This document shows, piece after piece, positions 1 to 8,098 of a stretch of DNA of 64,000 nt. Source of the DNA: CAWDZK01 sp963807005 (GTDB lineage Bacteria > Actinomycetota > Actinomycetes > JACCUZ01); contig CAWDZK010000005.1 in the NCBI GenBank assembly GCA_963807005.1, forward strand, positions 1 through 64,000, given 5' to 3'. The notes beneath the pieces are model-generated. The model was not told where the DNA came from. It worked only from the letters and a program-made list of their open reading frames with translations, and ran no database searches. Made by a program: the position numbers and the translations under genes. The first letter of the stretch is position 1; each line of letters opens with the position of its first letter.

Positions 1-34
1 TAGTCAGATGCTCTATCCGTTGAGCTACGGGCGC
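1..34 (-). tRNA. tRNA-Arg(ACG), 5' part only
   Basis: The complement of these bases folds as the 5' half of a tRNA. It shows a 7-nt acceptor strand GCGCCCG, a D arm with GCTC/GAGC around an AACGGATA loop, an anticodon-stem strand TCTGA, then C32, T33 and A34. The window ends exactly at the wobble base. A genomic A at position 34 is almost restricted to tRNA-Arg(ACG) in bacteria, so the identity follows from that rule rather than from a complete anticodon. The 3' half lies outside the window. Confidence 0.85.
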
Positions 35-93
35 CTGGCCGATCGACCGCGTCGATGTTACAGCGGGGTGGGGCGGCCGGGAAATCCGCGACC

Positions 94-1167
94 TCAGCCC
101 CCGTCGTGCACGTCTTTCGGGAACAGGCTGGCCCCGGCGGCGACCTCGTGGGCGACGACCCCGGAGGCGACCAGCGCCGTCAGCGAGTGCTCCAGCGTCT
201 GCATCCCGTCCCGCGTGCCGGTGGTCAGCATGTTCCTGAGCTGGCGCGACTTGCCCTCGCGGATCATGTTCCGGACCGCGGTGGTGGCCACCAGGACCTC
301 ATGTGCGGCGACCCGGCCGCCGCCGATCCGGGGCAGCAGCCGCTGGTAGAGGATCCCGACGAGCACGCTGGCGAGCTGGACCCGGATCTGGGTCTGCTGG
401 TCGCTGGGGAAGACGTCGACGATCCGGTCCAGAGCCTGCGACGTGTCGTTCGTGTGCAGCGTGGCCAGCACCAGGTGTCCGGTCTCGGCGATCGTGAGCG
501 CGGTCTGGATGCTCTCGAGGTCCCGGAGCTCCCCGACCAGCAGCACGTCCGGGTCCTCGCGCAGGGCTGACCTCAGCGCTTGGGGGAAGCTGTCGGTGTC
601 GGTGCCCACCTCGCGCTGGTTCACCGCGGCGAGCTTGTGGCGGTGGATGTACTCGATCGGGTCCTCGATCGTGAGGATGTGGCACGGCCGCGTCGAGTTG
701 ATGCGGTCGACCATCGCGGCCAGCGTGGTCGACTTGCCGGAGCCGGTCGGCCCGGTGACCAGCACCAACCCCTGCGGCGGGTCGGTGAAGGCCTGGGCGG
801 AGGCGGGGACTCCGAGGCTGTCGAGGTCCGGGAGCTCGTACGGGATCAGGCGCAGCGCTATCGCGACGCTGCCGCGCTGCACGAACCCGTTGACCCGGAA
901 GCGCGCCCGGTCGCGCCAGCCGAAGCTGAGGTCGATCTCACGGCGGAGCCGGAACTCGGCGAGCTGCGGCTCGCTCAGCAGCGCGTGCAGCAGTGCCTCG
1001 CTGTCCGCCGCGGAGACGTCGTCCCACCCCGCCATCCGCTCCAACCGGCCGTCCAGACGCAGCATCGGCGCCGTACCGGGCGTCACGAGCAGGTCGGACC
1101 CCTTGCGCTGGACGAGGGCCTCGAGCAGCCGGTCGACCATCGCCTTGGCGTCGACCGCTGGACTCAT
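94..1167 (-). CDS. pilT: Type IV pilus retraction ATPase PilT
   Basis: This 357-residue protein is a hexameric secretion-type ATPase of the PilT branch, which drives pilus depolymerisation at the cytoplasmic face. A Walker A motif GPTGSGKST lies at residues 129-137. An atypical Walker B (LLVGELRD, where EMRD is usual) and a His box (TLHTND) follow. The AVRNMIREGK motif near the C terminus matches the PilT-specific AIRNLIRE signature and separates it from PilB. Length is normal for the family. It is transcribed away from pilB-pilC across a 140-bp divergent region. Retraction is expected to need PilB as the opposing extension motor. Confidence 0.93.
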   Translation of the reverse strand: MSPAVDAKAMVDRLLEALVQRKGSDLLVTPGTAPMLRLDGRLERMAGWDDVSAADSEALLHALLSEPQLAEFRLRREIDLSFGWRDRARFRVNGFVQRGSVAIALRLIPYELPDLDSLGVPASAQAFTDPPQGLVLVTGPTGSGKSTTLAAMVDRINSTRPCHILTIEDPIEYIHRHKLAAVNQREVGTDTDSFPQALRSALREDPDVLLVGELRDLESIQTALTIAETGHLVLATLHTNDTSQALDRIVDVFPSDQQTQIRVQLASVLVGILYQRLLPRIGGGRVAAHEVLVATTAVRNMIREGKSRQLRNMLTTGTRDGMQTLEHSLTALVASGVVAHEVAAGASLFPKDVHDGG

Positions 1168-1307
1168 GTCTGGAGTCTGTCAGTTCCGGGCCCGCCCCCG
1201 GCCGCTGAGCGGTTGTCAAGGTTCTGCGTGTCCTGCCGATGTTCTCCCCGGGAGGTTCACCCGTCCGGGCGAACCGCGACCCATCGGACCGGCCTGAGGG
1301 GAGAGAC

Positions 1308-3059
1308 GTGTCCATCCACAGTGACGTCACGCCTGAGTCCGCTCGCCAGCCCGGGGGCGAACCGCCGGCGACCGACGCCGCCGGCCGTAAGTTCCTCGGC
1401 GAGATCCTGGTCGACAGGCGGCTGCTGACCCGGGACAAGCTCAACGACGCCCTGCTCAAGCAGCGGGTGTCCGGGAAGCGGCTGGGCGCCCTGCTCGTGG
1501 AGCTGGGCGCGATCGACGAGCGTGACCTCGCCACCGCGCTGGGCGAGCACTTCGGCGTCGCCGTGATCGACCTGCGCCGCCGGGCGCCGGAGCCCCAGGC
1601 CGTCCTGCGCCTCCCTGAGGCGGCCGCACGCTCCCTCCGGGCGCTGCCCTTGGCCATCCACGACGGGGTCCTCGAGGTCGCGGTTGCCGACCCGAGTGAC
1701 GAGCTCGCCGCCGACCTGCGGACCAGCACCGGCATGGAGGTGGCCCTCGTCGTCGCCTCCTCGACCGACATCCTGCGGGCCATCGACCGCGGGTACCGAG
1801 CGCTGTCCGGCGTCGCCCAGCACGTCGACGCCTTCGAGGCCACCGCTACGTCCCGCCGGGCCGAGACCGAGCAGACCCGTGGCACCGTCGACGAGAACGC
1901 CCCGGTCGTGCAGGTCGTCACCATGATCCTCACCCAGGGCCTCCGGGACCGCGCCTCCGACATCCACATCGAGCCGATGGACGCCCTTACCCGGGTCCGG
2001 TTCCGCATCGACGGGGTCCTGCACGACGTCCTCACCCTGCCCACGGCCATGGGTGGTGCCGTCACCAGCCGTCTGAAGGTCCTGGCCGGAATGAACATCG
2101 TTGACCGCCGCCGCTCCCAGGACGGTCAGTTCACCACCACGATCGAGGGCCTCGAGCTCGACGTACGAGTCGCCAGCGCCGGGACCGTGGCCGGGGAGAA
2201 GATGGTGCTGCGGCTGCTGCAGAAGTCGGTCGCGAACTACCGGCTCTCCGAGCTCGGCATGCCGCCGGAGACCTACCAGGTGTACGCCGCGATGGTGCGG
2301 TCGCCGTTCGGGATGGTGCTGTGCGCCGGGCCGACGGGAAGCGGCAAGACCACCAGCCTCTACGCCACGATGGCCGAGCTCAACGGCACCGAGCGCAACA
2401 TCATGACGATCGAGGACCCGGTCGAGTACGTCGTGCCGTCGATCAACCAGATCCAGATCAACGACCATGCCGACGTCACCTTCGCCAGCGGCCTGCGCGC
2501 CATCCTGCGGCAGGACCCGGACATCATCCTGGTCGGCGAGATCCGCGACGGCGAGACCGCCCGGATCGCCACCCAGGCGGCGCTCACCGGTCACTTCGTC
2601 ATGACCTCCCTCCACGCCACCGACAGCACGTCCGCGCTGCTCCGGTTCCTCGACATGGGCATCGAGCCCTACATCGTCGCGTCGGCCCTGGCCGGCGTGC
2701 TGAGCCAGCGCCTGGTGCGACGCAACTGCGAGCAGTGCCGGCGTCGGTACGAGCCGACGCCCGACGAGATGGAGTTCTTCCGCGAGGCCGGCGGCCGGTT
2801 CCCCGAGGACGGCTTCTGGTACGGCGAGGGCTGCACCTTCTGCTCCCAGACCGGCTACCAGGACCGCATCGGCGTGTACGAGCTGCTGCGCATGACCCCG
2901 GCCATGCGGGCGCTCGTCGCCAGCGAGCCCTCCCACGCCGCCGTCCGCGACCTCGCTCTCTCCGAAGGGACCAGGACGCTCCGCCAGGAGGCCGTCCGTC
3001 TCGTCGAGGACGGCACCACGACCATCGCCGAGGTCATCCGCGGCATCTACGTCCTCTAG
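1308..3059 (+). CDS. pilB: Type IV pilus assembly ATPase PilB (GspE family)
   Basis: A 583-residue extension ATPase that powers pilin polymerisation. The N-terminal MshEN-type domain (about residues 27-155, FLGEILVDRR onward) is, in relatives, a c-di-GMP-binding module. The secretion ATPase domain carries Walker A GPTGSGKT at 341-348, Walker B LVGEIRDGET, and a zinc-binding tetracysteine formed by CEQC (474-477) and CTFC (509-512). I chose GTG at 1308 because GGGGAGAG sits just upstream; an in-frame ATG at 1239 lacks a ribosome site and adds a low-complexity tail. pilC starts 8 bp after the stop. An imperfect inverted repeat (1254-1262/1267-1275, GGTTCACCC with GGGCGAACC) lies in the leader. 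Confidence 0.93.
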   Translation: MSIHSDVTPESARQPGGEPPATDAAGRKFLGEILVDRRLLTRDKLNDALLKQRVSGKRLGALLVELGAIDERDLATALGEHFGVAVIDLRRRAPEPQAVLRLPEAAARSLRALPLAIHDGVLEVAVADPSDELAADLRTSTGMEVALVVASSTDILRAIDRGYRALSGVAQHVDAFEATATSRRAETEQTRGTVDENAPVVQVVTMILTQGLRDRASDIHIEPMDALTRVRFRIDGVLHDVLTLPTAMGGAVTSRLKVLAGMNIVDRRRSQDGQFTTTIEGLELDVRVASAGTVAGEKMVLRLLQKSVANYRLSELGMPPETYQVYAAMVRSPFGMVLCAGPTGSGKTTSLYATMAELNGTERNIMTIEDPVEYVVPSINQIQINDHADVTFASGLRAILRQDPDIILVGEIRDGETARIATQAALTGHFVMTSLHATDSTSALLRFLDMGIEPYIVASALAGVLSQRLVRRNCEQCRRRYEPTPDEMEFFREAGGRFPEDGFWYGEGCTFCSQTGYQDRIGVYELLRMTPAMRALVASEPSHAAVRDLALSEGTRTLRQEAVRLVEDGTTTIAEVIRGIYVL

Positions 3060-3067
3060 GGGTTGGC

Positions 3068-4171
3068 ATGACGACCGCGATCGAGGCACCAGCCAAGGAG
3101 AAGCGCAGGGAACCGCGCGAGGTCATGCCGGCCCGGGTCACCGGCAAGGACCTGATGCACCTGTCCCGTCAGCTCGCGGCGTTCCTGCGCGCGGGTATCC
3201 CGATCCTCGACGGGCTCACCCTCCTCGGGCGCGACACCACGAACATGACCCTCCGGCGCACCCTGACGGACGTGGCCGACGGCCTGCGCCAGGGCGAGCC
3301 GCTCGCCGACGCGTTCGACCGGCACCCGAAGGTCTTCCCCACGCCGTTCCGCAGCATGATCCGGTCCGCGGAGCTCAGCGGCGACCTCGACTCGGTGCTG
3401 GACCGCCTCACCGTCTACATCGAGCGGGAGGTCGAGGCCCGCAGCAAGATCAAGTCCGCGATGACCTACCCGGCTGTCATCGTCGTGCTGTCGGTGGCCG
3501 TGTCCGCCCTGCTCGTGACGTACGTCCTGCCGAAGTTCCGCGTCTTCTTCGCCTCCTTCAACCAAGAGCTCCCGCTGCCGACTCGGATGCTGCTCGGCCT
3601 GTCGGACGTGGTCAGCCAGTGGTGGTGGGCCCTGCTCGGCGGGGGCCTCGTGGTCGTGGTCGGCAGCTGGCTCTTCCTGCGGACGACCAACGGCGCGCTG
3701 ATGCGCGACCGCATGGTGCTGCGGCTGCCGGCACTGGGCACCGCGATGCAGTACTCGATCGTGGAGCGGTTCGCCCGCGTGCTGTCCGCGATGCTCCGGG
3801 CCGGTGTCCCGCTGGGCGAGGCCATGACCGTAGCCGCGACCGCGACGAACAACGGCCTGGCCGAAGCTCGGCTGAACACCGCCCGGGAGGCCATGCTCAG
3901 CGGGGAGGGGATCGCCGGGCCGTTGGCTGCCACCGGCATCTTCCCGGCAGCGGCCAGCCAGATGCTCCGCGTCGGCGAGGACACCGGCTCGCTGGACGAG
4001 CAGCTCGACACCGTCGCCGCCTTCTACGAGAAGGAGCTGGACTACAAGGTCAAGCAGATCACCACGCTGATGGAGCCCGCCGTCCTGATCGTGATGGGCG
4101 TCGTCGTCGGCTTCGTCGCGCTGGCCCTGGTCACGGCGATGTACGGCATCTACGGCGACAGCGTCCGCTGA
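3068..4171 (+). CDS. pilC: Type IV pilus inner-membrane platform protein PilC
   Basis: A 367-residue polytopic protein with two GspF/PilC domains, the first starting at LSRQLAAFLRAGIPILDGL and the second near ERFARVLSAMLRAGVPLGEA. Three membrane segments are visible (about residues 135-155, 183-200, and near the C terminus at PAVLIVMGVVVGFVALALV). It anchors the PilB and PilT motors to the pilus base. The ATG at 3068 was chosen because it fits the intercistronic distance from pilB; earlier in-frame codons lie inside pilB. Its stop overlaps the next start (TGATG), so translation is probably coupled to the minor prepilin. Confidence 0.92.
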   Translation: MTTAIEAPAKEKRREPREVMPARVTGKDLMHLSRQLAAFLRAGIPILDGLTLLGRDTTNMTLRRTLTDVADGLRQGEPLADAFDRHPKVFPTPFRSMIRSAELSGDLDSVLDRLTVYIEREVEARSKIKSAMTYPAVIVVLSVAVSALLVTYVLPKFRVFFASFNQELPLPTRMLLGLSDVVSQWWWALLGGGLVVVVGSWLFLRTTNGALMRDRMVLRLPALGTAMQYSIVERFARVLSAMLRAGVPLGEAMTVAATATNNGLAEARLNTAREAMLSGEGIAGPLAATGIFPAAASQMLRVGEDTGSLDEQLDTVAAFYEKELDYKVKQITTLMEPAVLIVMGVVVGFVALALVTAMYGIYGDSVR

Positions 4172-4578
4172 TGTCAGCGCGACAGCGCGACGGCTCCGAC
4201 GCGGGACTCACCCTGGTCGAGGTGCTGCTCGCCGTCAGCATCCTCGGCGTCGGCGTGCTCGTCCTGGTCGGCGGGATGATGACCTCGATCAAGGTCTCCG
4301 GGCAGGGCCAGGTCGCCGCGGAGGGCCAGACCGCGCTCCGTGCGTACGCCGAGGCGGTGTCCGCCGCGGACTACGTGGACTGCGCCGGCAGCTACCCGTC
4401 CCCGGGGTTCACGGCTCCGTCCGGCTGGGTGGCGTCGGCGCCCGCGGTCACCTACTGGGACGGCAGCACGTTCACGGCGGCTTGCGGCACGGACCTGGGG
4501 CTGCAGCGGGTGGCGCTGACGATCACGGCTTCCGACGGCAGCGTCGTGTCACTGACGATCGCGAAGCGGGCACCATGA
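4171..4578 (+). CDS. Minor prepilin, PilV-like
   Basis: A 135-residue protein with a class III prepilin signal: a short charged leader (MSARQRDGSDAG), cleavage expected after Gly12, a mature N terminus LTLVEVLL with Glu at mature position 5, then a hydrophobic helix. Two Cys residues in the C-terminal half could form a disulfide. Its place between pilC and two more prepilin-like genes suggests a minor pilin of the priming/tip complex. The symbol is not certain because minor pilins are named by position as much as by sequence. It overlaps both neighbours by 1-4 bp. Confidence 0.82.
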   Translation: MSARQRDGSDAGLTLVEVLLAVSILGVGVLVLVGGMMTSIKVSGQGQVAAEGQTALRAYAEAVSAADYVDCAGSYPSPGFTAPSGWVASAPAVTYWDGSTFTAACGTDLGLQRVALTITASDGSVVSLTIAKRAP

Positions 4579-5123
4579 GGCGCGCGAACGACGAAGCCGG
4601 CCTGACGCTCATCGAGCTGCTCGTGGCGACGTCCATCACGGCGTTGATCGCCCCGGTGCTCGCGAGTGCTCTGGTCGTGGGCTGGCGCACCACGGACGCC
4701 ACCGTCGTCCGGCTCGGCGAGAACCGCGACCGGCTGCTGGTTCCTTCGCTCTTCACCCGCGACGTCCAGTCCGCGGGGACCGTGCAGACGTCCGGACCCG
4801 CTTGCACGCAGGCGGGGGACACGCTGGTCGTCCGGCTCGGGTGGACCGAGACCGACGCCACCGGCGGGACGGTGGACCGGGCGGTCTCGTGGGTCCAGAC
4901 CTCCGGGACGCCCCGGTTCCTGGAGCGGCGGTACTGCGCGGACGGCACGTCCGTCACCAGCTCGGTGTCGGTCAGCCACGACGCGGCCGGCGCCGCGGTG
5001 ACCTGCCGGGACGTTGCCGGCGGGGCGACGGGCGCTTGCTCGTCGGCAACAGTCGTGCAGCTGACCGTGACCGACACGTCCGGCGCGTCGTACGCAGCCG
5101 TCGGCCGGCGGAGGTCGTCATGA
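4575..5123 (+). CDS. Minor prepilin, PilW-like
   Basis: A 182-residue protein with a class III signal MRRANDEAG before LTLIELLVATSITALIAPVL, so processing is expected after Gly9 with Glu at mature position 5. The large C-terminal region is beta-rich and contains four Cys residues, compatible with a disulfide-stabilised minor pilin head. The ATG overlaps the preceding stop (ATGA), and its own stop overlaps the next ATG, so the three minor pilins are translationally coupled. Order and size suggest the PilW/PilJ position of the tip complex; the function is inferred from that. Confidence 0.8.
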   Translation: MRRANDEAGLTLIELLVATSITALIAPVLASALVVGWRTTDATVVRLGENRDRLLVPSLFTRDVQSAGTVQTSGPACTQAGDTLVVRLGWTETDATGGTVDRAVSWVQTSGTPRFLERRYCADGTSVTSSVSVSHDAAGAAVTCRDVAGGATGACSSATVVQLTVTDTSGASYAAVGRRRSS

Positions 5124-7084
5124 CGCATCTGCTCACCCGCGTGGCGCGGATGCGCTCCTCCGACGACGAGGGCAGCGCGCTCGCCATCGCACTGGTCTTC
5201 CTGATGATCTTCGGTGTCTACGTCGGCATCGTGCTTGACTTCTCGACCACCGGCCAGCGCAGCACCGTCACCGTGCAGGACGAGTCGGTCGCCACGTACT
5301 CGGCCGACGGGGCGCTCGAGGGCGCGATCAACGAGGTCGCCCGCACCAGCAACCTGGGGGTGGACCCCGGCACCGCGAGTCCGCCGGCGGCCAGCCCGTG
5401 CTTCACCCTGCCGGCCGGCGAGCTGGGCAACCCCGCCCCGGTCACGGTCCAGTGCCAGCCGCGGACCGGGTCCGGCGCCACCGTCGGGGGCTCCGCGGAC
5501 CTGCCCGACCAGGCAGTCCTGGCACTGTCCACGGACCCGGCCGAGGGCGTGACGCTCACGAACACCGCGGACGTGACGACCGAGGGCTCCGTCCTCGTGA
5601 ACCGGCGGCTGACGGTGCCCAACCGCGCCAGCGTCACGAGCTCCGGGTCGATCGAGGCCGGCACCTGCGCGGTCACCGGCAGCGCGACCCCCGCCTGCAC
5701 GACCGGACCGGTTCCCGGCGACCCCTCCTGGCCGGCCGGCACGACGTACCCCGCGGTCGTGACGTCGGTGCCCGCGTGCTCGACGCCGGTGGTCCGGCTG
5801 GACCCGGGCACCTACCTGTCCCGTGCCGCCCTGCAGCGCGTGCTCAACTGCCGGAACACGGTCGTCTGGTTCAGCCCGGGCGTGTACTACTTCGACTTCC
5901 GTGACGCCACCCGTCAGCTCGTGGCGGGCAACGGCGACGTCGTCGTCGGCGGGACGCCGTCCGGGTGGAGCCCCGGGACCACGGCGCCGGGGAGCGTCCC
6001 GACACCCAGCGCCGCGAACCCCGACGTGAGCGCCTGCGACGTGAGCCGGCAGGGCGTCGAGTTCGTCTTCGCCGGGGACAGCCGGCTCGTCACGAGCTCT
6101 CGGAGCAGTGTCCAGCTCTGCTCGGAGCGAACTGGCTCCGGCGCCCAGCACGTCGTGCTGCGGGGTCTGGCCGCGTCGACTGCCGCGCTGCCGGTCACGA
6201 CGCCGTCGGCCGGCGCAGCCACCCGGACGGCGCAGAGCGGTACCGGGACGAGGTGGCGCCGGCAGGCGCGCGGCGCCGCGGTCAACGGCCAGGTCGCCGA
6301 CGTCACGGTTCCCGCAAACGGCAGCTCGCGGATCCTGCGGATCGGCCCGTTCCCGGCCGACCTGGTGCCGGCCGAGGCGACGAACCTCTCCGTCGACATC
6401 ACGGCCACCGAGCAGCTGTCCGGTCCCGGCACGGTCTGGATCCGGGTCACCGACGGCGGCGCAACCGTGCTGCCGCCACAGCGGCTGCGCACCTGCCCCG
6501 GCAGCGGCTGCAGCGACACGTCGCTGCAGGCGGACACGGTGACCATCACGGACCCGACGCTGTCGCCGACGCTGGTGAACCGCATGTACGTCGAGGTCCA
6601 GGTCCGGAGCGGCCCGGGGGCGGCCACCGCCGCCGCCCTGGACGGGATCACCGTCGACGTGAACTTCTCGGCGCCGATGCTCCCCACGTCCGGGTCCGGC
6701 TCGACGGCGCCGTACGTCAGTGGCGGCGGAGGTTCGACGGCGCTGCTCACCTCGTCCGGATCGGCGGCCAACACGGTGCTCGCCCTGCACGGCACGGTGT
6801 ACGCGCCGCTGGCCGCCGTCGACCTGCGGGTGACCTCGGTGCGGTACCCGGTCGTCGACCGTGGCCTGGTCGTCCGGCACCTGCGGGTGCAGTCCACCAG
6901 CGCGGCCGGCTACAGCGGCCCGATGGTCTCCGTGCCCGAGCCGACGCGGACACCGCGGGAGGTCATCCTCGTCGCCGAGGACGGGGCAGGGAACCGGCTG
7001 GCCCGAGCCAGGGTCCGGTTCACCGACCCGGGCTCCCCGGGTGGCCGGGCGACCGCGGACGTCCTCGAGTGGTCGGTCGACTGA
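5120..7084 (+). CDS. Large PilX-like minor pilin with extended Ser/Thr/Gly-rich ectodomain
   Basis: A 654-residue protein, several times the usual PilX length of about 150-200. The N terminus (DDEGSALAIALVFLMIFGVY) has the GSAL-type hydrophobic helix of PilX-like prepilins and lacks the Glu5 of classical pilins. The rest is a long Gly/Ser/Thr/Pro-rich, probably beta-structured ectodomain with scattered Cys pairs and a glycine stretch SGGGGSTALLTSSGS near residue 535. It follows pilW with an ATGA overlap. I infer a tip-exposed subunit, possibly combining the PilX and PilY1 adhesin roles, since no separate pilY1 is visible. The adhesin role is unproven. Confidence 0.75.
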   Translation: MTHLLTRVARMRSSDDEGSALAIALVFLMIFGVYVGIVLDFSTTGQRSTVTVQDESVATYSADGALEGAINEVARTSNLGVDPGTASPPAASPCFTLPAGELGNPAPVTVQCQPRTGSGATVGGSADLPDQAVLALSTDPAEGVTLTNTADVTTEGSVLVNRRLTVPNRASVTSSGSIEAGTCAVTGSATPACTTGPVPGDPSWPAGTTYPAVVTSVPACSTPVVRLDPGTYLSRAALQRVLNCRNTVVWFSPGVYYFDFRDATRQLVAGNGDVVVGGTPSGWSPGTTAPGSVPTPSAANPDVSACDVSRQGVEFVFAGDSRLVTSSRSSVQLCSERTGSGAQHVVLRGLAASTAALPVTTPSAGAATRTAQSGTGTRWRRQARGAAVNGQVADVTVPANGSSRILRIGPFPADLVPAEATNLSVDITATEQLSGPGTVWIRVTDGGATVLPPQRLRTCPGSGCSDTSLQADTVTITDPTLSPTLVNRMYVEVQVRSGPGAATAAALDGITVDVNFSAPMLPTSGSGSTAPYVSGGGGSTALLTSSGSAANTVLALHGTVYAPLAAVDLRVTSVRYPVVDRGLVVRHLRVQSTSAAGYSGPMVSVPEPTRTPREVILVAEDGAGNRLARARVRFTDPGSPGGRATADVLEWSVD

Positions 7085-7097
7085 GGCTGACGCCCGG

Positions 7098-7144
7098 AAC
7101 CAATCGAACCCACCGAACCAATCGAACCCACCGAACCAATCGAA
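7098..7144 (+). repeat. 18-bp tandem repeat in the pilA leader
   Basis: Two perfect copies of an 18-bp unit, AACCAATCGAACCCACCG, at 7098-7115 and 7116-7133 are followed by a partial third copy (AACCAATCGAA, 7134-7144). They fill the 5' part of the 162-bp gap between the large minor pilin and pilA. The composition is less GC-rich than the flanking genes. The repeat could be a slippage-variable spacer or a tandem protein-binding site. Confidence 0.85.
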
Positions 7145-7246
7145 GCCAGGCCAAGAAATCGGCCTACCGAGGCTCAAGGTGTCACCCGGTTGGCCGAAAA
7201 CACCAGGGAGAGGACCGAGGGGTTCTCGCCTGACGGAAGGACCACC
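7145..7246 (+). promoter_or_regulatory. Probable structured leader upstream of pilA
   Basis: The RNA of this segment can form AGGCC/GGCCT (7148-7152 with 7161-7165) and GGTGT/ACACC (7178-7182 with 7200-7204), then ends in a GGAAGG ribosome site (7235-7240). A leader of this size before the major pilin suggests pilA has its own promoter or post-transcriptional control. I looked for the conserved cores of the c-di-GMP-I riboswitch and did not find them. Confidence 0.3.
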
Positions 7247-7612
7247 ATGCTTCAGAAGCTCCGCGCAGCCCAGGAGAAGGAGTCCGGCTTCACCCTGGTC
7301 GAGCTGCTCCTGGTCGTTGCCATCCTGGGAGTTCTCGCCGGTGTCGTCGTGTTCTCCGTCGCAGGGATCCAGAACGACAGCCAGAAGGCGTCCTGCAAGA
7401 CCGAGGCGGCCACCGTCCGCTCGGCCGAGGAGGCGTACTTCGTCAAGAACAAGACCTACGCGACCGCCGCGCAGCTCACGACCGCGCCCAACAAGCTGCT
7501 CAACGCGGCCCCGACCCTCGTGACCATCACGGTCGCCGGCGGCGGCGCGAGCTACAGCCTCGCCTGGACGAGCGCGACCTGCAGCGGCATCGCAGGCATC
7601 GGCACCCCGTAA
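7247..7612 (+). CDS. pilA: Major type IV pilin PilA
   Basis: A 121-residue prepilin whose mature form is the pilus fibre subunit. The leader MLQKLRAAQEKESG is followed by FTLVELLLVVAILGVLAGVV, with cleavage expected between Gly14 and Phe15 and the conserved Glu at mature position 5. The globular domain is short and has one Cys pair (in KASCKT and SATCSG), a plausible disulfide loop. ATG 7247 was chosen for GGAAGG 6 bp upstream; an earlier in-frame ATG at 7190 would place a long charged extension before the prepilin signal. A perfect hairpin follows the stop, as expected for an abundant product. Confidence 0.92.
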   Translation: MLQKLRAAQEKESGFTLVELLLVVAILGVLAGVVVFSVAGIQNDSQKASCKTEAATVRSAEEAYFVKNKTYATAAQLTTAPNKLLNAAPTLVTITVAGGGASYSLAWTSATCSGIAGIGTP

Positions 7613-7625
7613 CCCCACGCACGAG

Positions 7626-7659
7626 AGAAGGGCCCGCCGGCACGCCGGCGGGCCCTTCT
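7626..7659 (+). terminator. Strong hairpin terminator after pilA
   Basis: A perfect 15-bp stem (7626-7640 with 7645-7659, starting AGAAGGGCCC) closes a 4-nt CACG loop 14 bp after the pilA stop. It ends in TTCT rather than a T run, which is common in actinobacteria. Being symmetrical, it can also terminate the small gene transcribed toward it from the right. Confidence 0.9.
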
Positions 7660-7673
7660 GCGTCCGGTCGGCC

Positions 7674-7859
7674 TCAGCCAGGTGTGGCGGTGCTGCTGAC
7701 CGTGACGTCCGGCTTCTTGATCTTCACGTCGACGTCGGCGTCGCCGCCGAAGTAGTAGAAGGCGCCGACCGCGACGACGGCGAGGATGAGGACGGCGACC
7801 AGGACGCCGGCCAGGGCGCCGCCGGTCTCGGCCTGGGGACGGGGGCTGTGAGGGGACAT
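7674..7859 (-). CDS. Small single-pass membrane protein, unknown function
   Basis: A 61-residue protein I do not recognise. A polar N terminus (MSPHSPRPQAETGG) leads into one membrane helix (ALAGVLVAVLILAVVAVGAF), followed by a short charged, Ser/Thr-rich tail (DADVDVKIKKPD). It has ATG at 7859, a purine-rich site upstream, and shares the pilA terminator convergently. The 239 bp between it and pckG must hold two divergent promoters. It may be a real small protein, but only the helix and a plausible start support it. Confidence 0.55.
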   Translation of the reverse strand: MSPHSPRPQAETGGALAGVLVAVLILAVVAVGAFYYFGGDADVDVKIKKPDVTVSSTATPG

Positions 7860-8098
7860 CGGACGCTCCGGGGATCGAGGGGAGAACTCGGGGGTCTGGT
7901 CCCAGGGATACCCCGACGAATGCGCCCCAATCGGACGTCCGGCGTCAACGGCGCGTAGTGTGCGTCATGCTGGGGTCGTTGGCAACCCCTGGTGATGAAC
8001 GTCTCACGAGCACCCCCTGCCGCAACCGCCTCAGCAGGGGCTACCGTGAGCCACCCTCACGGGTCAGCGACGACCATCGGAAAGGGACAAAACCGGCG

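Noticed and set aside
1..34. tRNA-Arg as an integration site of a mobile element
   Set aside because: No integrase, repeat of the tRNA end or change in gene content is seen beside it; the adjacent genes are ordinary pilus genes.
7145..7246. c-di-GMP-I riboswitch before pilA
   Set aside because: The leader has a CCGGTTGG stretch reminiscent of the P3 core, but I could not place the conserved purine-rich joining segments or the tetraloop/receptor. Kept only as a question.
4523..7618. Very long open frame on the minus strand opposite the pilin genes
   Set aside because: It mirrors the codon periodicity of GC-rich plus-strand genes, has Arg/Gly/Asp-rich composition with no domain, and the plus-strand frames carry clear prepilin motifs. 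The same applies to long antisense frames at 10780-13578, 24195-26120, 32419-34365, 43418-45430 and 56753-58342.
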